From Oligoflexia bacterium (lineage in GTDB: Bacteria; Bdellovibrionota; UBA1018): 64,000 bases of DNA. The notes beneath the pieces are model-generated. The model was given only the letters and a program-made list of their open reading frames with translations, did not search any database and was not told the DNA's origin. Positions 62,017 through 64,000 of the stretch are shown one piece after another. The stretch is from the NCBI GenBank assembly GCA_903895855.1, contig CAITVN010000194.1:1-64000 (forward strand), written 5' to 3'. Each line of letters starts with the position of its first letter. Within the stretch, counting starts at the first letter, position 1. The position numbers were made by a program, and so were the translations under genes.

Positions 62017-62774
62017 TTCGATTAGTCGATTTGAAAAAGAGTTATGCAGCAGTCAATGCGCTTAACGGCGTTTCAGCGCAAGTGAAACCCGGATCGATCA
62101 CAGGCATTGTGGGTCCGAATGGTTGCGGAAAAACTACGCTCATCAAATGCATTCTGGGGTTGGTGGTTCCCGATCAAGGGCAGATTTTTGTCGATGGGGT
62201 TGAGGTTCACTCAAGGGGCTGGAGACACCGTGAAAATTTAGGGTACATGCCGCAAAATCCCGAGTTTCCGGGCAACCTTCGGGTAAATGAACTCTTAGAG
62301 ATGATGGCTGATATTCGGGGGGTTGCACCTCAGTCTCGCTCTGAATTGATCGATCGTTTTGAGGTGCAGCCGTTTTTAGATCGTCCATTTGGTACGTTGT
62401 CGGGTGGTACGAAGCAGAAAGTGGCAGTGGTCTCGGCTTTGATGTTTAACCCCAAGATTATTATTTTAGACGAGCCGACGGTGGGATTAGATCCGGTTTC
62501 GGCGAGACGATTTAAAGATTTGATCAAGGCGAGAGCCGCTTCTGGCGCGGCTGTTTTATTGGTTTCCCACATTTTAAGTGAGATGGATCAGTTAGTCGAT
62601 AACATGGTATTCATGCTAGAGGGCCGAGTTGAATTTTCTGGGGCGGCCAGTGACCTACGAAAACTCAGTGAAGAGGGGTTATCGATTGAATCAGCTGTGA
62701 TTCAGTTCTTAGAGCGTCGAGAGCAAGCATTGCCGAGCAGTCGCAAGCCGTTAAGTGGTGAGGTTCGATCATGA
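62013..62774 (+). CDS. nosF: NosF ABC-type ATPase
   Basis: 253 residues. Walker A is GPNGCGKTT, signature LSGGTKQK, and Walker B KIIILDEPTVGLD, with H-loop VSHILSEMD. It powers the NosDFY complex. GTG start overlaps nosD as GTGA, and the stop overlaps nosY as ATGA. Confidence 0.95.
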   Translation: MIRLVDLKKSYAAVNALNGVSAQVKPGSITGIVGPNGCGKTTLIKCILGLVVPDQGQIFVDGVEVHSRGWRHRENLGYMPQNPEFPGNLRVNELLEMMADIRGVAPQSRSELIDRFEVQPFLDRPFGTLSGGTKQKVAVVSALMFNPKIIILDEPTVGLDPVSARRFKDLIKARAASGAAVLLVSHILSEMDQLVDNMVFMLEGRVEFSGAASDLRKLSEEGLSIESAVIQFLERREQALPSSRKPLSGEVRS

Positions 62775-63553
62775 ATCAAAGTTCATTCAAAGTTTTTAAA
62801 TATGAATTATTGAATACCGTGCGAAATCGATGGCTGGCGGTTTGCTCGGTCTTGGTGTTTTTTGTGACAGTAGGCTTCATTAAAGTCAGTGGTGATTTCG
62901 ATAAAGCGCTGCTCAGCATGACGAGTTTGTCGGTGGTCGGTGTGCCCCTAGTGACCGTCTTGTTTAGTTCGCTCTATTGGTATTATAACGACCGGTTTAC
63001 CCAGTTGCTACTTACACTACCTGTTAAACGGCAGACATTGTACGTCGCGCGCTACTTGTCGCACGTTGGGGCGCTGGCGCTGTGCTGGGTTGGAGGAGTG
63101 ACTCTCGGTTTCTTAGTTTACCTACATTTTTCGGCTGGCATCGTTTTGCTCAGTGTTCTGGTGTGCGTGCTGGTTTGTGTTTTTGTGGCGATCACGATGG
63201 CAGTTTGCGCGAAAGTTTCAGATCGCATGAAAGGAATGGGTTTATTGTTTGGGCTCTGGCTTTATTTCGCACTCATTCATGATGGGCTTATTTTGTTGAT
63301 CTTATTCGCGCTTCGCGATTACCCGCTAGATAGTGTGAGTGGAGCGCTGGGTGTGTTGAATCCCATTGGTCTTGCCCGCGTGGTTTCATTAATGCACTAC
63401 GAATCGGCGATGCTTTTAGGGCATGCGGGGGCTCTGGTTCGAAACCTGCTGACATCATCAACTGGCCTTGTGATCGCCTTAGCAGTAGGGCTGGTCTGGG
63501 TGATCGTACCCGCAGTGATTGGGCTGAGAATTTTTCAGAAGAAAGATTTCTAA
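62771..63553 (+). CDS. nosY: NosY membrane permease of NosDFY
   Basis: 260 residues with six hydrophobic segments in the ABC-2 type layout: WLAVCSVLVFFVTVGFI, MTSLSVVGVPLVTVLFSSLY, a central pair from VGALALCWVGGVTLGFLVYL, and a C-terminal pair. It is the membrane partner of NosF and NosD. It is the last gene of the unit. No clear terminator was seen in the 13 bases before the next convergent gene. Confidence 0.94.
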   Translation: MNQSSFKVFKYELLNTVRNRWLAVCSVLVFFVTVGFIKVSGDFDKALLSMTSLSVVGVPLVTVLFSSLYWYYNDRFTQLLLTLPVKRQTLYVARYLSHVGALALCWVGGVTLGFLVYLHFSAGIVLLSVLVCVLVCVFVAITMAVCAKVSDRMKGMGLLFGLWLYFALIHDGLILLILFALRDYPLDSVSGALGVLNPIGLARVVSLMHYESAMLLGHAGALVRNLLTSSTGLVIALAVGLVWVIVPAVIGLRIFQKKDF

Positions 63554-63566
63554 TCTTGGGCCTATT

Positions 63567-64000
63567 TTACCCTCTCGGCTTACGTGGCCCTGACGATTTC
63601 GGCGGCCTTGAGTCGCCCTTCGAAGGTCTTCGGTCGCTTCTTTGGCCGCCTTTTGGGTCGCCTCTTTGACCGCCTCTTGAGTCACCCGATGAAGGCTGCT
63701 CTTTTGTCTTTGCACGGCCGTGAAAGGTGGCGCGTTTGCCGCCTGCGCTTGGTGACGCAGAAGATGGAGCACCCTTTGAAGGTCTTGAATCGTCGTCGCC
63801 TTTGCGGTCGCGAGGAGCGAATGGTCTCGAAGCTTTCGAGTATCTCGAAGAAGGTGCCGCACGGCTACTGTCGTCACGCTTTTCGCCGCGAGTTTCGCCA
63901 CGTGAGTCTCGGCGAATTTCTTTTGGCGCACTCACGCGATCGGCTGAGCGATCACGTGGGCGAGGAGATTTTGAGCCCACTGGCTTAATTCGAGTTTCGC
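63567..64000 (-). CDS. 3' end of a gene with an Arg/Gly/Ser/Pro-rich tail (partial)
   Basis: The minus-strand frame is open from the stop at 63567 to the window edge and so is the C-terminal end of a larger gene. The 144 visible residues are low-complexity and basic (RPRDRSADRVSAPKEIRRD, RGEKRDDSSRAAPSS, GGQRGDPKGGQRSDRRPS). Such tails occur on DEAD-box RNA helicases and on RluB-type pseudouridine synthases. Nothing in the visible part decides between them. The other five frames here also look open because of the repetitive, G/C-rich composition. Confidence 0.7.
   Translation of the reverse strand, partial: ETRIKPVGSKSPRPRDRSADRVSAPKEIRRDSRGETRGEKRDDSSRAAPSSRYSKASRPFAPRDRKGDDDSRPSKGAPSSASPSAGGKRATFHGRAKTKEQPSSGDSRGGQRGDPKGGQRSDRRPSKGDSRPPKSSGPRKPRG

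Noticed and set aside
63584..63988. Plus-strand coding frame opposite the Arg-rich tail
   Set aside because: It has no ribosome site and is a by-product of the biased composition. The minus-strand frame ends properly and runs to the edge.

Overview
The window looks like chromosomal DNA of a Gram-negative bacterium. The best guess is a member of Bdellovibrionota or another former deltaproteobacterial lineage. The guess rests on the many exported proteins and lipoproteins without recognisable relatives, the stand-alone CpaF-type ATPase, the MinD/FlhG-like ATPase, the long FtsK, MutS2, and the pairs of sensor kinases and regulators. No rRNA, tRNA, phage, transposase, integrase, reverse transcriptase or CRISPR array was seen. 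The taxon is inferred, not shown.

Layout. 1-9.7 kb: a MinD/ParA-type ATPase, a dolichol/phytol kinase-like membrane protein, an exported protein with a good sigma-70 promoter, mutS2, a 973-residue exported protein and a SprT-like zinc protein. 9.7-11.2 kb: the first of three unusual nested inverted-repeat elements, then an HTH protein. 11.3-16.8 kb: a complete BMP-family nucleoside ABC importer followed by a probable outer-membrane barrel. 16.9-20 kb: a lipoprotein, a beta-keto acid cleavage enzyme (BKACE) and small exported proteins. 20-28.6 kb: an orphan CpaF, an RluA-type pseudouridine synthase, a heterodimeric ABC exporter, an EpmA-like ligase and a gluzincin-like protease. 28.8-35 kb: a lipoprotein, a kinase and an NtrC-like regulator that lacks the sigma-54 contact motif, a Nudix enzyme and an exported barrel-like protein. 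35-45.4 kb: ftsK, a large lipoprotein with NHL-like repeats, comM, comEC and an SDR enzyme. 45.4-47.1 kb: two more nested elements on either side of a matrixin-like lipoprotein. 47.2-52.6 kb: two glycosyltransferases and small exported, membrane and lipase-like proteins. 52.7-56.2 kb: rpsA with promoter, structured leader and terminator, then another sensor kinase. 56.3-63.6 kb: a nitrous oxide reduction cluster (FAS1 protein and cytochrome c on the minus strand; nosZ, a nosB-like gene, nosL, nosD, nosF, nosY on the plus strand). The right edge cuts a gene that ends in an Arg/Gly/Ser/Pro-rich tail.

The most unusual content is the family of three elements at 9688-9987, 45402-45784 and 46748-47118. 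Each folds into stacked long stems (30-40 bp, perfect or nearly so) separated by internal loops of about 20-23 nt per side, capped by a three-way junction. The stem sequences are unrelated between copies. The apex is conserved, with identical length and two compensatory base-pair changes between copies 1 and 2. All three point the same way, and most imperfect pairs are G-U if the plus strand is the RNA. This is the signature of a structured RNA (or single-stranded DNA) family; no known family could be assigned from reading alone.

Functionally, the nos genes reduce N2O to N2 in the periplasm: NosZ is the enzyme, NosD/F/Y and NosL supply and mature its copper centre, and the cytochrome c probably delivers electrons. 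The nucleoside importer and the exported hydrolases fit a scavenging or predatory lifestyle, but that link is inference.
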